Shown here: one piece after another, positions 1 to 9,038 of the stretch
Numbering within the stretch: position 1 is the stretch's first letter
How the letters are laid out: every line of letters starts with the position of its first letter
Origin: Kordiimonas pumila
GTDB lineage: Bacteria; Pseudomonadota; Alphaproteobacteria; Sphingomonadales; Kordiimonadaceae
Length of the DNA: 64,000 nt
Assembly: GCF_015240255.1 (NCBI RefSeq)
Contig: NZ_CP061205.1
Location: 186,001-250,000, forward strand
Reading direction: 5' to 3'
The notes under the pieces: model-generated
What the model saw: the letters and a program-made list of their open reading frames with translations, nothing else
Told to the model about the DNA's origin: nothing
Database searches by the model: none
Program-made: the position numbers and the translations under genes

Positions 1-1
1 C

Positions 2-556
2 GGCGCGTATGTGGTTGCCCACGCCTATACACCCGAAGCAATTGAACGATCAGTGCGTGCAGGTATTCGCTCAATCGAGCACGGTAACTTAATTACTCAG
101 GAAGTTGCAGAATATGTCAGTTCTAAAGGTGCTTTTGTAGTACCCACACTTGTTACCTATGATGCTATGAGCCAGTTTGGCGCTGAGGCGGGTGCACCTG
201 CGACATTACTTGAAAAACTAGGTGATGTAGCCGGTAAGGGATTAGAAGCTATACGCCTTTGCAGGCAAGCTGGTGTTAAACTTGGCTTTGGGACAGACCT
301 TCTGGGAGAACTGCATCAGTACCAGCGGCAGGAATTAATACTACGCAGCCAGATTGAAACGCCTTTTGAAGTGCTCCATTCTGCGACTAGTGTTAATGCC
401 GAGCTGGTTCATATGTCCGGGCGTATAGGAGTTATTGCCGAAGGTGCGTTCGCTGACTTCCTTATTCTAAACAGCAATCCTCTTGACGGCTTAGAGTCTC
501 TTGCAAACGGTACATCTATCGAAGGAATATATAAAGCAGGCCAGTTGGTTGGGTAA
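2..556 (+). CDS. Amidohydrolase, C-terminal part (cut by window start)
   Basis: The reading frame is open from base 2, so the gene begins outside the window; about 184 residues remain. The visible part is the second half of a metal-dependent amidohydrolase of the imidazolonepropionase / Xaa-Pro dipeptidase type. It shows the metal-binding His of VAHAYTPEAI, the His of SIEHGN, the catalytic Asp in GFGTDLLGE, and the closing beta-sandwich signature GAFADFLILNSNPLDGL. The N-terminal HxH and the Lys ligand lie outside the window. Substrates in this family are often dipeptides or N-acyl amino acids, and the substrate here cannot be read from sequence. The gene is convergent with the LysR gene that ends at 655. 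Family assignment is secure; the exact function is not. Confidence 0.85.
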   Translation, partial: GAYVVAHAYTPEAIERSVRAGIRSIEHGNLITQEVAEYVSSKGAFVVPTLVTYDAMSQFGAEAGAPATLLEKLGDVAGKGLEAIRLCRQAGVKLGFGTDLLGELHQYQRQELILRSQIETPFEVLHSATSVNAELVHMSGRIGVIAEGAFADFLILNSNPLDGLESLANGTSIEGIYKAGQLVG

Positions 557-654
557 CCTAATGCTCACAATAACGATATACTAGTGCGGCCTGCTTATCA
601 GCAAGACGATAGGCAGTAACAATTTTAAGTCAGAAATGCTGCTTTAGGTTACCT

Positions 655-1578
655 TTATGGCAACCGCCACGGAACCGGTGTTAAAGCCATTTTCATGAGC
701 CGAAGAAACTCACTGACACGCGCCGTTTTTTCACTTCTGGTGCTTAGAAGAGCAACAATGTGGGCTGAAGGTAAATGGTAGTCAGGCAAAAGCCGCAATA
801 AACGCCCAGCCTTCAGGTCTTCAGCAACATCCCATTCAGAACGCAGTATAATACCGTGTCCTTCTTCCGCCCAAAGCCGGCTTGATTCACCGTCATTACT
901 GGACATCATGGATGTCATACGAATATTGAAAGGGTTACCGCGTGCATCTTCAAACTGCATTAAGGTAACATCTTCATCATTCTGGCGCAGCGCAATAAAA
1001 TGGTGATCCACTAACTGATCGGGTGAGCTAGGTTCACCGTGCTGCTGCAAATAAGCAGGCGCAGCACATAAAAACCGCTCGTTTGGAGCAAGGGCATGCA
1101 AAATGCGCGAGGAATCTCGTAGTTCCCCAATATGAATAGCAATGTCCCATGTATCTTCCATCGCAAGTGCCGGGCGTTCTGTCAGGACAAGGGTTAATTT
1201 CACATCCGGGTTTTCCCGACGAAACACCGCCGCCAGAGGAGCAACATACCGCCGCCCAAAACCAAGCGGGGCGATGATACGCAAATGCCCGCCAACAACA
1301 CCTCGGCGCGCACTTAAAGTTTCGGTAATATCATCAAGATCTTCAAGGACATTGCGGGCACGGTCTAGTAAAAGCTGGCCCTCATCTGTAAGTCTAAGCC
1401 CCCGTGTCGTGCGGTCAATCAATCGTAAATGCAGTCGCCCTTCAAGCTGACGCAAACGCTGTGTCACTGCTGACGGGGTAACATCTTGGGATCTAGCAGC
1501 AGCAGCAAGCGTTTCTGCGCATGCGACTGTTACAAAAAAGCGTAAATCCTCCAAAGATATTTTTCTATGCGGTGCCAC
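655..1578 (-). CDS. LysR-family transcriptional regulator
   Basis: A 307-residue LysR-type regulator. Residues about 8-65 form the winged helix-turn-helix (LEDLRFFVTVACAETLAAAA, then TPSAVTQRLRQLEGRL and LIDRTTRGLRLTDEG). The rest is the periplasmic-binding-like effector domain, including GHLRIIAPLGFGRRYVAPL. It starts with GTG at 1578, close behind a GGTATTGGG stretch. It lies 72 bp downstream of the SLC13 transporter gene on the same strand and may regulate it, although LysR targets are more often divergent. It closely resembles the second LysR protein at 6520-7428, and both have the effector-domain pattern ...FGFGR..(I/V)AP. The effector is unknown. Confidence 0.93.
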   Translation of the reverse strand: MAPHRKISLEDLRFFVTVACAETLAAAARSQDVTPSAVTQRLRQLEGRLHLRLIDRTTRGLRLTDEGQLLLDRARNVLEDLDDITETLSARRGVVGGHLRIIAPLGFGRRYVAPLAAVFRRENPDVKLTLVLTERPALAMEDTWDIAIHIGELRDSSRILHALAPNERFLCAAPAYLQQHGEPSSPDQLVDHHFIALRQNDEDVTLMQFEDARGNPFNIRMTSMMSSNDGESSRLWAEEGHGIILRSEWDVAEDLKAGRLLRLLPDYHLPSAHIVALLSTRSEKTARVSEFLRLMKMALTPVPWRLP

Positions 1579-1650
1579 CCCAATACCCCCGTTGCAACTA
1601 TTCGTGAATGCTACCCATATGCGTATGACAACTTACATAAGCAAAGCTTG

Positions 1651-3201
1651 TTATAGCATGTTCCTTTCTACAACCAGCAATACTAGTAACGTGATCAGCA
1701 CTGCGCCGATTAAATTTAGGGCGAAACCCGCACGCGACATACCAGCAATGCTCACCCAGCCACTGCCATATACAATGGCATTCGGAGGTGTAGCAACCGG
1801 CAGCATGAAAGCAAACGAGGCTGACAAGGTGGCAGGTATCATCAGCATAAGAGGTTCATATCCACCCGCCACAGCTACAGCACCAATGATAGGAAGTATC
1901 ATTGCCAGGGTGGCCGTATTGGATGTTAGCTCAGTCATAAATGTAACAACGATACAAACAACAAAAATAGCACCTATAAGGGGCAAAACAGACACACCTG
2001 TTAATTGCAAACCAATCCACTGATCAAGCCCGGTTTTGCCAAACCCTGCCGCCAAAGCAAACCCACCCCCAAACAATAACAATATTCCCCACGGCACCCT
2101 GCTTTGAACTGTTTCCCAGTCAAGGATAAAAAACTCACGGCTTCCTTCAAGCTCCGTGCCTTTGCCAAAGTTTACTGGAATAAGCATCAACAAAAGCCCC
2201 ATCGCCATAGCAACGGTTGCATCATGTATGAGTTTTGCTTCAGGAAATAAGCCCGACCACCCGGGCACCACCCAAAAACCAATATCAATAGGCTCTCTAA
2301 ATACCCAAAGCAGTGCCGTAGAAAGGAAGATAAACCCGATTATTTTTTCCGGGCGTGACATTTTTCCCAAAGCTTCCAATTCGCCTTTGATGATGTCCGA
2401 CCCTGAACTGCCAAACTGAATATTTTTCATGGGGACAGGTGAGACAAACTTACACAAATAAAGCCATACTATAGGTAGAAAAACGCAGACAAGTGGAACA
2501 GCCATAACCATCCACTCAAAGAAGGAAATATTAGCACGGTCAGGATATAGGCCTTTATAAAACCCAACAAAGACAATATTTGCCGGCGTACCAATAAGGG
2601 TGCCAACACCGCCAATACTTGCAGAGTAAGCGAGGCCCAACATCATCACCAGCCCAAAACTTTGCTGAATTATCTGCTCAGTGGTTTTACTGCGCTCACC
2701 CTTCAGCGAGGCTTCACTAGCTATTTGTTTTACTACAGCCATCGCAACCGGCAACATCATCATTGTTGTGGCAGTGTTTGAAATCCACATGGAAAGAAAG
2801 GCAGAAGCCACCATAAAACCCAGAACAATCCGCTGTGGGTCAGTGCCAATAACAGAAATACACCAGATGGCAATGCGCTTATGGAAATTCCATTTCTCCA
2901 TGGCGAGCGCAATCATAAAGCCACCCAAAAATAGAAACACAAGATGATTTGTATAGTTGGGCGCCACCTCGCTACTGGACATAATGCCAAGCGCAGGAAA
3001 TAAAATAAGCGGTAACAAGGCGGTTGTTGTAATGGAAGCACCACCGCCCATCCACCAAATAGCCATTAGAACCACCACCGCCAAAAGGCTTTGCCCCGAG
3101 GCTGTCATCCCCTCCGGCTGCGGCATTAGTAACAGGATAAAGAAAATGACCAAACCACTAAGCAGAACACCCATTTGTCTTTTAAATATAATACTTGTCA
3201 A
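1651..3201 (-). CDS. SLC13/DASS-family sodium:dicarboxylate symporter
   Basis: A 516-residue inner-membrane transporter of the divalent-anion:Na+ symporter family. It has about 11-13 hydrophobic segments and the paired SNT signatures WISNTATTMMMLP (first half) and ELTSNTATLAMILPI (second half), which in this family bind Na+ and the carboxylate substrate. The substrate is probably a C4-dicarboxylate or a related anion. The reading frame starts with TTG at 3201, preceded by AGGTG at a suitable distance. An ATG nine codons later (3174) is an alternative but has a poorer ribosome site. The LysR gene follows 72 bp downstream, and the M20 peptidase ends 60 bp upstream on the same strand. Family is certain; the substrate is inferred. 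Confidence 0.9.
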   Translation of the reverse strand: MTSIIFKRQMGVLLSGLVIFFILLLMPQPEGMTASGQSLLAVVVLMAIWWMGGGASITTTALLPLILFPALGIMSSSEVAPNYTNHLVFLFLGGFMIALAMEKWNFHKRIAIWCISVIGTDPQRIVLGFMVASAFLSMWISNTATTMMMLPVAMAVVKQIASEASLKGERSKTTEQIIQQSFGLVMMLGLAYSASIGGVGTLIGTPANIVFVGFYKGLYPDRANISFFEWMVMAVPLVCVFLPIVWLYLCKFVSPVPMKNIQFGSSGSDIIKGELEALGKMSRPEKIIGFIFLSTALLWVFREPIDIGFWVVPGWSGLFPEAKLIHDATVAMAMGLLLMLIPVNFGKGTELEGSREFFILDWETVQSRVPWGILLLFGGGFALAAGFGKTGLDQWIGLQLTGVSVLPLIGAIFVVCIVVTFMTELTSNTATLAMILPIIGAVAVAGGYEPLMLMIPATLSASFAFMLPVATPPNAIVYGSGWVSIAGMSRAGFALNLIGAVLITLLVLLVVERNML

Positions 3202-3260
3202 AGAAACACCTATTCCTGATACAATCAGCCTACATGCGGCAAAACTCAGTGTTCGTTATT

Positions 3261-4574
3261 TTAATTAGCCCGGCTTAACTGGTAAATCATTAAGGCAGCT
3301 CGCTTTGTAGCGACCGGCAGGGAGGATAGATCAAAGCTTTCCTTAGGAGAGTGTGCCCCTTCGCCGTACCCACCCATACCAGCCAAAGAGTCTGCATAGG
3401 GTGCTACGAATGAGATGTCAGCTGCACCCCGCCTTAAGGGGTCAAGAATATGCATTGGGCCGCGCCCCAAAGACTGATTTATCTCTGACAGCCTCTCATA
3501 AAGATGAAGATTTCTCTCCGTTGGAGCCATTGCAGGATAGCCATCATCAAATGTTATTGTTGCGTTTGTGACTGGCAGATGCTGTTGCACAATAGCCTGC
3601 ATCGCTGCTTTTGTACGTATAGTCTGCTCTTCCGATACGGTACGCATTTCACCGCGCACAACGGCGCGCCCTGGAATAACATTTGGTTTGCCGTAAAAAT
3701 TACCCGCAGCTACATCACAGCCAGCAGTGACCTCGGTTCCCCCTGCAATGGTACCTGCATTAAAGGTAAGATACGCATCGCCGCGAACAGTTTCGTAAAA
3801 ATCATTCAGGATTCTAGCAGTCTCAAAAATGGCACCCGCACCAGCTTCTTCAGTAAAAATCTGCGATGAATGACCCTGTTTTCCATCAACCTCCAGACAC
3901 CAGCCCGTATAGCCCCGCCGTGATACTGTAGCCCATTCACCTTTTTCATCACGCATAGCATGCTCAAAACCCAGAGCAACATCTGCCCACTTGCCTGCAT
4001 CGATCAGCGCTTTTCGAGTTACAGATACAGGGGTGCCAGGGGATTCTTCATCACCGCTAAACGCAACAACAATCCGCGTATCTTTCAAAGCACCTACAGC
4101 ATGCAGGGCCTTCAAGGCCTGAAGGATGATAATATTACCCGACTTCATATCAGTAATACCCGGCCCTGTGGCCCAGTTGCCGTTACGTTCAAAGTGTTGA
4201 AAAGCATCATCAGGCTCGAAAACCGTATCCAGATGACCAATCAATACTATCTTTTTACCGCGGGTGCCGTTTGTGCGAGCAAACAGGTGCCCTGCCCGTT
4301 TCATATCAGCAGGAAGTTGAATCCACTCTGTATCAAGGCCAATAGCAGAAAGCTCTTTTTCCAACTGATCCGCGACCGCTTTTACGCCCGAGATATTTAG
4401 GGAACCACTGTTAATATTAACTGATGCTTCAAGCAGGTTAATGCTTTCATCATTATGAGCATCAATCCATGCCGTAATTTGAGCTTCTGTTGCAGTTAAA
4501 GGTTCCTGACCATATACATTCCCGCCTGTCATAAACACAGAAAAGATAAGAAAAACCACATATATACGATACAT
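3261..4574 (-). CDS. Exported M20-family metallopeptidase (carboxypeptidase G2-like)
   Basis: A 437-residue zinc exopeptidase of family M20. The start at 4574 (MYRIYVVFLIFSVFM) is preferred over the longer frame because GAGGAGG lies just upstream and a signal peptide follows, ending near NVYGQ. The co-catalytic metal ligands are visible: GHLDTVFE (His, Asp), ITDMKSG (bridging Asp), SGDEESPG (catalytic Glu and metal Glu), and a final His in GEGAHSPKE. The dimerisation (lid) domain sits between them, around VDGKQGHSSQIF. Family members remove C-terminal Glu or other residues from peptides or folate-like amides. It is encoded between the SLC13 transporter and a carboxylesterase on the same strand. 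Confidence 0.9.
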   Translation of the reverse strand: MYRIYVVFLIFSVFMTGGNVYGQEPLTATEAQITAWIDAHNDESINLLEASVNINSGSLNISGVKAVADQLEKELSAIGLDTEWIQLPADMKRAGHLFARTNGTRGKKIVLIGHLDTVFEPDDAFQHFERNGNWATGPGITDMKSGNIIILQALKALHAVGALKDTRIVVAFSGDEESPGTPVSVTRKALIDAGKWADVALGFEHAMRDEKGEWATVSRRGYTGWCLEVDGKQGHSSQIFTEEAGAGAIFETARILNDFYETVRGDAYLTFNAGTIAGGTEVTAGCDVAAGNFYGKPNVIPGRAVVRGEMRTVSEEQTIRTKAAMQAIVQQHLPVTNATITFDDGYPAMAPTERNLHLYERLSEINQSLGRGPMHILDPLRRGAADISFVAPYADSLAGMGGYGEGAHSPKESFDLSSLPVATKRAALMIYQLSRAN

Positions 4575-4686
4575 AACCGCCTCCTCATTACTGCGCACCA
4601 AAAAGCTTAATGGTGTAGTATGCACAAATGATACACAGTACACACACTAAAGGATAACACCTACGCCTGCAGGTGTTACTCACATT

Positions 4687-6315
4687 TTAGTCATTACCCA
4701 TCAAGCTCCAGGACTGCTCAACAGAGGCGCGGGTTTCCCCCCATGCCCGGCGCTGTGCAGACATAGGATCTGAAACAAGGCGTATCTCCGGGCCAATTTC
4801 CATCGTTTGCCTCTGTTCTGTGTCATATGTGGCCCAGTCAGGTGTCGCAGGTGTATCTGGATCGCCATTTCTTGCAAAAGAGGCCCATATATCCATGGTG
4901 TTGTTAGCAATTTCAGCACGACGCGGATCATCCCCCGTGAAAACCTGCACATTAGGTTCATTTATCACGCCAAATACAAACGGGATTTCCATGGCATGGG
5001 ACCCACCATAGCTTTTGTGCGTAGAATTAGACCTGTATGTAAAAAGATACATGTAAACAGGCTGCATTTTGTACATATCCGCCGCAAGATCAATTGCCGG
5101 TAAACGCAGAGCAACATCAGATGCAATCTGAATAACAGTATCACCCCACTCTGGATATTCAGCGCGGTAAGCATCAATAATATACTGGGCCTTATCCCCA
5201 GCAATATCTGTCATTTGCTTCAAGAGGAGTTCTTTTGGCTTACGGGTAATACCCAAGTCTTCAGCAGTGGCAAAATACCGCATTTCTTCAAACGTTGTAC
5301 CTATCAGCACCGGCACACGGTGCCCCTTGCCCGCCGCAATTGTACGGTGAGGCGCTTCTTTGAGAACAACACCATCAACAATATGCCCAAAAACACCGAG
5401 GTCCCCACCTTCAGAAAAGAGCTTTTCCTGAACATGCAGCAAATCTTCCATAGAAAGCGCCTGAAGATCATCCGCTGTTTTCGCACCAGCAAGTTCCATG
5501 AACCGCTTAGTCAGCTTAATTGCGCGTTCTGTCCTGCCTGCATCACGCAGTGGCCCACCACTTTGCAGAATAGCCTTATGGAATAGGTCTGCGCTCTGAG
5601 GCATTGCAAGTAAATCACCTACACTTGCAGCACCAGCAGATTCACCAAAAATCGTTACATTATTAGGGTCACCGCCAAAGTTTTCGATATTGTCTTTTAC
5701 CCACTTGAGGGATGCAATCTGATCAAGCAGCGCTACATTGGCACTTTCTGCATACCGCTCATCACCCAGAAGCCCCAAAGCCAGAAAACCCCATGCCCCC
5801 ATGCGGTAATTGATACTAACAACAACCACATCACCGCGATTAGCCAGATGCTGTCCATTGTACCAATTGCTTGATGTTGCCCCAACAACAAAGCCGCCAC
5901 CATGAATCCAAACCATGACAGGGCGCTTTTTATGGTCTACGCCCGGTGTCCAGATATTAAGTCCCAAGCAGTCTTCAGATATAGGGTCATACTTAATTTC
6001 CGTATCATCTTCTGTCAAAGTTTGTGGGCATGCTGGTGGAAACTCCAGTGCATTATATGTTCCTGCCCAAGCTTCTGGTGCTTCTGGTGCCTTGAATCTG
6101 AGTGCGCCAACAGGAGGTGCCGCATAACGGATACCACGAAAAGCATTAATGCCACTTTTCAGGTGTTCCCCTTTTACAATCCCTTGTGCGGTTTTAGCTT
6201 GCACGTAACTTGTATCTGCCTTTACCGCCGTATTTGATAGCGTTAAACCTAAAATGCACGCGATCAGGGCAGCATAAAGTTGCGCTCGTGTAGAACTTAG
6301 GCTGGTAATTTTCAT
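4687..6315 (-). CDS. Exported type-B carboxylesterase
   Basis: A 542-residue alpha/beta hydrolase of the carboxylesterase/lipase type-B family. The start at 6315 (MKITSLSSTRAQLYAAL) has a GGAGGGAGG ribosome site and a signal peptide ending near TAVKA; the 11-codon longer frame is less likely. Family motifs are FRGIRYAAPPVGALRF near the N terminus, EDCLGLNIWTP, the oxyanion-hole MVWIHGGGF, the nucleophile elbow FGESAGAAS, the acid-residue region GTTFEEMRYF, and the catalytic His in SHAMEIPFVFG. It hydrolyses carboxylic esters in the periplasm or outside the cell; the natural substrate is unknown. It ends 112 bp upstream of the M20 peptidase start and is on the same strand. Confidence 0.92.
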   Translation of the reverse strand: MKITSLSSTRAQLYAALIACILGLTLSNTAVKADTSYVQAKTAQGIVKGEHLKSGINAFRGIRYAAPPVGALRFKAPEAPEAWAGTYNALEFPPACPQTLTEDDTEIKYDPISEDCLGLNIWTPGVDHKKRPVMVWIHGGGFVVGATSSNWYNGQHLANRGDVVVVSINYRMGAWGFLALGLLGDERYAESANVALLDQIASLKWVKDNIENFGGDPNNVTIFGESAGAASVGDLLAMPQSADLFHKAILQSGGPLRDAGRTERAIKLTKRFMELAGAKTADDLQALSMEDLLHVQEKLFSEGGDLGVFGHIVDGVVLKEAPHRTIAAGKGHRVPVLIGTTFEEMRYFATAEDLGITRKPKELLLKQMTDIAGDKAQYIIDAYRAEYPEWGDTVIQIASDVALRLPAIDLAADMYKMQPVYMYLFTYRSNSTHKSYGGSHAMEIPFVFGVINEPNVQVFTGDDPRRAEIANNTMDIWASFARNGDPDTPATPDWATYDTEQRQTMEIGPEIRLVSDPMSAQRRAWGETRASVEQSWSLMGND

Positions 6316-6519
6316 ATGGGTTCCTCCCTCCAGAAGCACGCCGCACATTAGTACAAAAACCCCTGCATATCAGGCGAGGCGATCCATTAATCAACCATAA
6401 TCAGGATGTACTATTGCTTAGCTTACTCTAAGTATTACAGAGGCCCATATGTGTAGCAATGACCCATTTGTGATTATATTATGCACATTTCGTAAATAAA
6501 GGAAGAAGCTGAAACCTCG

Positions 6520-7428
6520 TTAAATCATAATTTCCCTGAAATGTTGTTCCAGAAAATCCAAGCACACTTTTAGCTTTGCTGAATGTGACCTTCGCATAGG
6601 GTAAACCCCCCAAATAGATGCCATTTGAAAGCAATTTGGTAACACCTGAACCAGCTCACCCTCTTTTAGGTGCTTTTGCACTTCCCATGTGGACCGTAAC
6701 ATTATGCCATGCCCATCAAGTGCCCACTGAGCAACAATTTCACCAAAGTTGGATGACATGGGGCCATCCACCCTAATCGTCTGTGGCTTGCCATCACATT
6801 GCATATGCCAAATGCCAAAAGGGTTGCTGCGCTCTTTGATGACAAGGCAGTCATGGTTTCTCAAGTCATCTAAAGACTCTGGTATTCCTTTCCGCTGCAA
6901 ATAACGAGGTGCAGCACAAAGAATACGCCGGTTATCAAGAAGCTTGGTTGAGATATACTGATCTGGCAAATCATCCCCTACCCTGATTTCCAGATCAAAT
7001 TCATCTCTAATAATGTCTACCGGCCTATCAAATAATTCAAGATGAAACTCCATCTGTGGATACTGCCTTGAAAGCAAGGAAAGCGCCGGGGCAATATGAA
7101 TACGGCCAAACCCAAATGTGCTACAAACCCGCAGTAGCCCTTTTGGTGACGTTCGTGTTTGAGAGAGCTCCCCCGCCATATCGCTTAAATCACCCAAAAC
7201 CTGAGAGGCCCAATGCTGGATTTTTTCGCCGTCTTCGGTCAAAGTAACCTGACGGGTAGAACGATGTAATAATTTGGCCTTGAGAGTGTCTTCAAGTATT
7301 TTAATACGCTTGCTTACATAAGCAGGCGATTGTCCAAGTTCTGCCGCCGCCGCAACAAAGCTCTGTTTACGCAAAACGGTCAGAAAAACTCTCAGGTCTT
7401 CCGGTTGCGGCAATTGTTCACGTTTCAT
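6520..7428 (-). CDS. LysR-family transcriptional regulator
   Basis: A 302-residue LysR-type regulator. The N-terminal helix-turn-helix is clear (PEDLRVFLTVLRKQSFVAAA, SPAYVSKRIKILEDTL, LLHRSTRQVTLTEDGEKI), and is followed by the effector-binding domain with LRVCSTFGFGRIHIAPALS. It is divergent from the dehalogenase-like hydrolase gene starting near 7543, with about 110 bp between them. That is the classical LysR arrangement, so this hydrolase is its most likely target. Weak AT-rich dyads lie between the two genes, but no clean T-N11-A box can be fixed by eye. Confidence 0.93.
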   Translation of the reverse strand: MKREQLPQPEDLRVFLTVLRKQSFVAAAAELGQSPAYVSKRIKILEDTLKAKLLHRSTRQVTLTEDGEKIQHWASQVLGDLSDMAGELSQTRTSPKGLLRVCSTFGFGRIHIAPALSLLSRQYPQMEFHLELFDRPVDIIRDEFDLEIRVGDDLPDQYISTKLLDNRRILCAAPRYLQRKGIPESLDDLRNHDCLVIKERSNPFGIWHMQCDGKPQTIRVDGPMSSNFGEIVAQWALDGHGIMLRSTWEVQKHLKEGELVQVLPNCFQMASIWGVYPMRRSHSAKLKVCLDFLEQHFREIMI

Positions 7429-7542
7429 AATTTAATGAGCCACATTTGGGTTATTTATTATACAATAAGGAAAGTATAGCATAGCAGCCAATGGTAACAA
7501 GCTCTCATGCTCTGGCATTTATCAAAACTCGGTGCAAAACTT

Positions 7543-8424
7543 ATGTTTACTCATTTCAAAAGCAAAAACTGCCGCGTTAATAATGTTAATATTCATTACC
7601 GTATTGGCGGCAATGGCCCGGCGCTTTTGCTTTTACATGGTCACCCGCAAACACATATGATCTGGCATAAAATTGCTGATGAGCTTGCTCAACATTTCAC
7701 AGTTGTCGCCGCAGACCTGCGTGGATACGGCGATAGTGAAAAGCCTGCGATCACGAGCGATAGTACAGCCTATTCAAAACGCACGATGGCTCAAGATCAG
7801 ATAGAGCTTATGGGTAAACTGGGTTTTGAACAGTTTTCAATACTGGCACACGACCGCGGCGCACGTGTGGCACACAGGCTCGCGCTTGACCATCCTGCGG
7901 TTGTCCAACGTATGGTTCTGCTTGATATTGCTCCAACGCTTGCCATGTATGAGCAAACAAATCAGGCATTTGCACGAGCTTACTGGCACTGGTTTTTCCT
8001 AATACGCCCCGCACCACTCCCTGAAACATTAATTGAAGCAAACCCTGAAGGGTATCTCCGCAGTGTGATGGGCACACGGAGTGCAGGCATGTCACCCTTC
8101 ACAGATGCAGTCTTTAGCGAATACCTCCGCTGTATCAGTTTACCGGGTGCTGCAACAGGTATCTGCGAAGACTACAGAGCCAGTGCAGGCATTGACCTTG
8201 AGCATGACCGACAAGATCTTGAAAAAGGCCATAAAGTGAACTGCCCGTTAATGGTTTTATGGGGCAAAGAAGGTACTGTCGCGCAGTGCTTTAACCCCTT
8301 AGCTGAATGGCAAAAAATTGCTGACGATGTAAGGGGCAGCACCTTACCATCAGGGCATTACATCCCTGAAGAAGTACCAGATATATTACTGTCGCAGACC
8401 ATGCCTTTTTTAAAGGGAATATAG
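7543..8424 (+). CDS. Alpha/beta hydrolase, fluoroacetate/haloacetate dehalogenase-like
   Basis: About 293 residues if started at ATG 7543, which matches the family N terminus best; ATG 7507 would add 12 unrelated residues. The protein shows the fold motifs LLLLHGHPQTHMIWH and ADLRGYGDSEKP. At the nucleophile elbow it has AHDRGARVAHRLALDHP: Asp replaces Ser, and two Arg residues follow as in fluoroacetate dehalogenases. HWFFLIRPAPLPE, CEDYRAS and SGHYIPEEVP supply the halide-site and catalytic His regions seen in that family. The known reaction is hydrolytic removal of halide from 2-haloacids. Fluoroacetate specificity is not shown by sequence alone. The LysR gene is divergent, and leuD is convergent with a gap of only 5 bp. 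Confidence 0.82.
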   Translation: MFTHFKSKNCRVNNVNIHYRIGGNGPALLLLHGHPQTHMIWHKIADELAQHFTVVAADLRGYGDSEKPAITSDSTAYSKRTMAQDQIELMGKLGFEQFSILAHDRGARVAHRLALDHPAVVQRMVLLDIAPTLAMYEQTNQAFARAYWHWFFLIRPAPLPETLIEANPEGYLRSVMGTRSAGMSPFTDAVFSEYLRCISLPGAATGICEDYRASAGIDLEHDRQDLEKGHKVNCPLMVLWGKEGTVAQCFNPLAEWQKIADDVRGSTLPSGHYIPEEVPDILLSQTMPFLKGI

Positions 8425-8429
8425 CGGCA

Positions 8430-9038
8430 TTAACCAAGCCATGGGTTATCTCTTAAATAGCCCTCTTCAAATGTATTAATAGAGCTTACCATTTTCAATG
8501 TGCTACCAATGGCGTCTAAGCCTTCAAGCAGGGCATTTTTGCGTATTGGGTCAATGTTAAAACTCAGGCTAACCTGCTCTGGGAGCAGGATTTTTTGATT
8601 GGGTAAGTCAATGCTGATTTCTTCACCAGAGCCTTTTTGCGAGAAAGCTTCTATTATCTGTATTTGTTCATTGTCTAATTCAATAAGCAACAAGCCATTA
8701 CGTTGGCAGTTATCATAAAAGATACCCGCGAAACTTGTTCCAATCAGCGCCCTGATACCCAACTGCTTCAACCCCCAAACAGCGTGTTCACGGCTTGAGC
8801 CACAACCAAAGTTTGGACCAACAACCAAAAATTTAGCGCCCTGCCATGCCGGGCGGTTTAATACAAATTCTGGGTTGGGTGTGCCAGACGTAAGGAAGCG
8901 CTGATCAAAGAAAACACCCTGATCAAGACCAGACCTATCAATACCCATCAGGAACTGTTTAGGCATGATCACATCGGTATCTATATTTGCTGCAAGCATA
9001 GGGGCAGCGATACCCGAAATTACACGAAATGCTTCCAT
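8430..9038 (-). CDS. leuD: 3-isopropylmalate dehydratase small subunit (LeuD-type)
   Basis: A 202-residue aconitase-superfamily small (swivel) subunit. Typical features are ANIDTDVIMPKQFL near the N terminus, the substrate-binding FGCGSSREHAVWGLKQLGI, and IFYDNCQRNGLL. It abuts leuC with no intergenic base, so the two are co-transcribed and form the dehydratase that isomerises 2- to 3-isopropylmalate in leucine synthesis. The sequence FLMGIDRSGLDQGVFFD differs somewhat from the usual housekeeping form, and leuB and leuA are absent nearby. The pair could be a second copy or act on another hydroxy-diacid. Confidence 0.85.
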   Translation of the reverse strand: MEAFRVISGIAAPMLAANIDTDVIMPKQFLMGIDRSGLDQGVFFDQRFLTSGTPNPEFVLNRPAWQGAKFLVVGPNFGCGSSREHAVWGLKQLGIRALIGTSFAGIFYDNCQRNGLLLIELDNEQIQIIEAFSQKGSGEEISIDLPNQKILLPEQVSLSFNIDPIRKNALLEGLDAIGSTLKMVSSINTFEEGYLRDNPWLG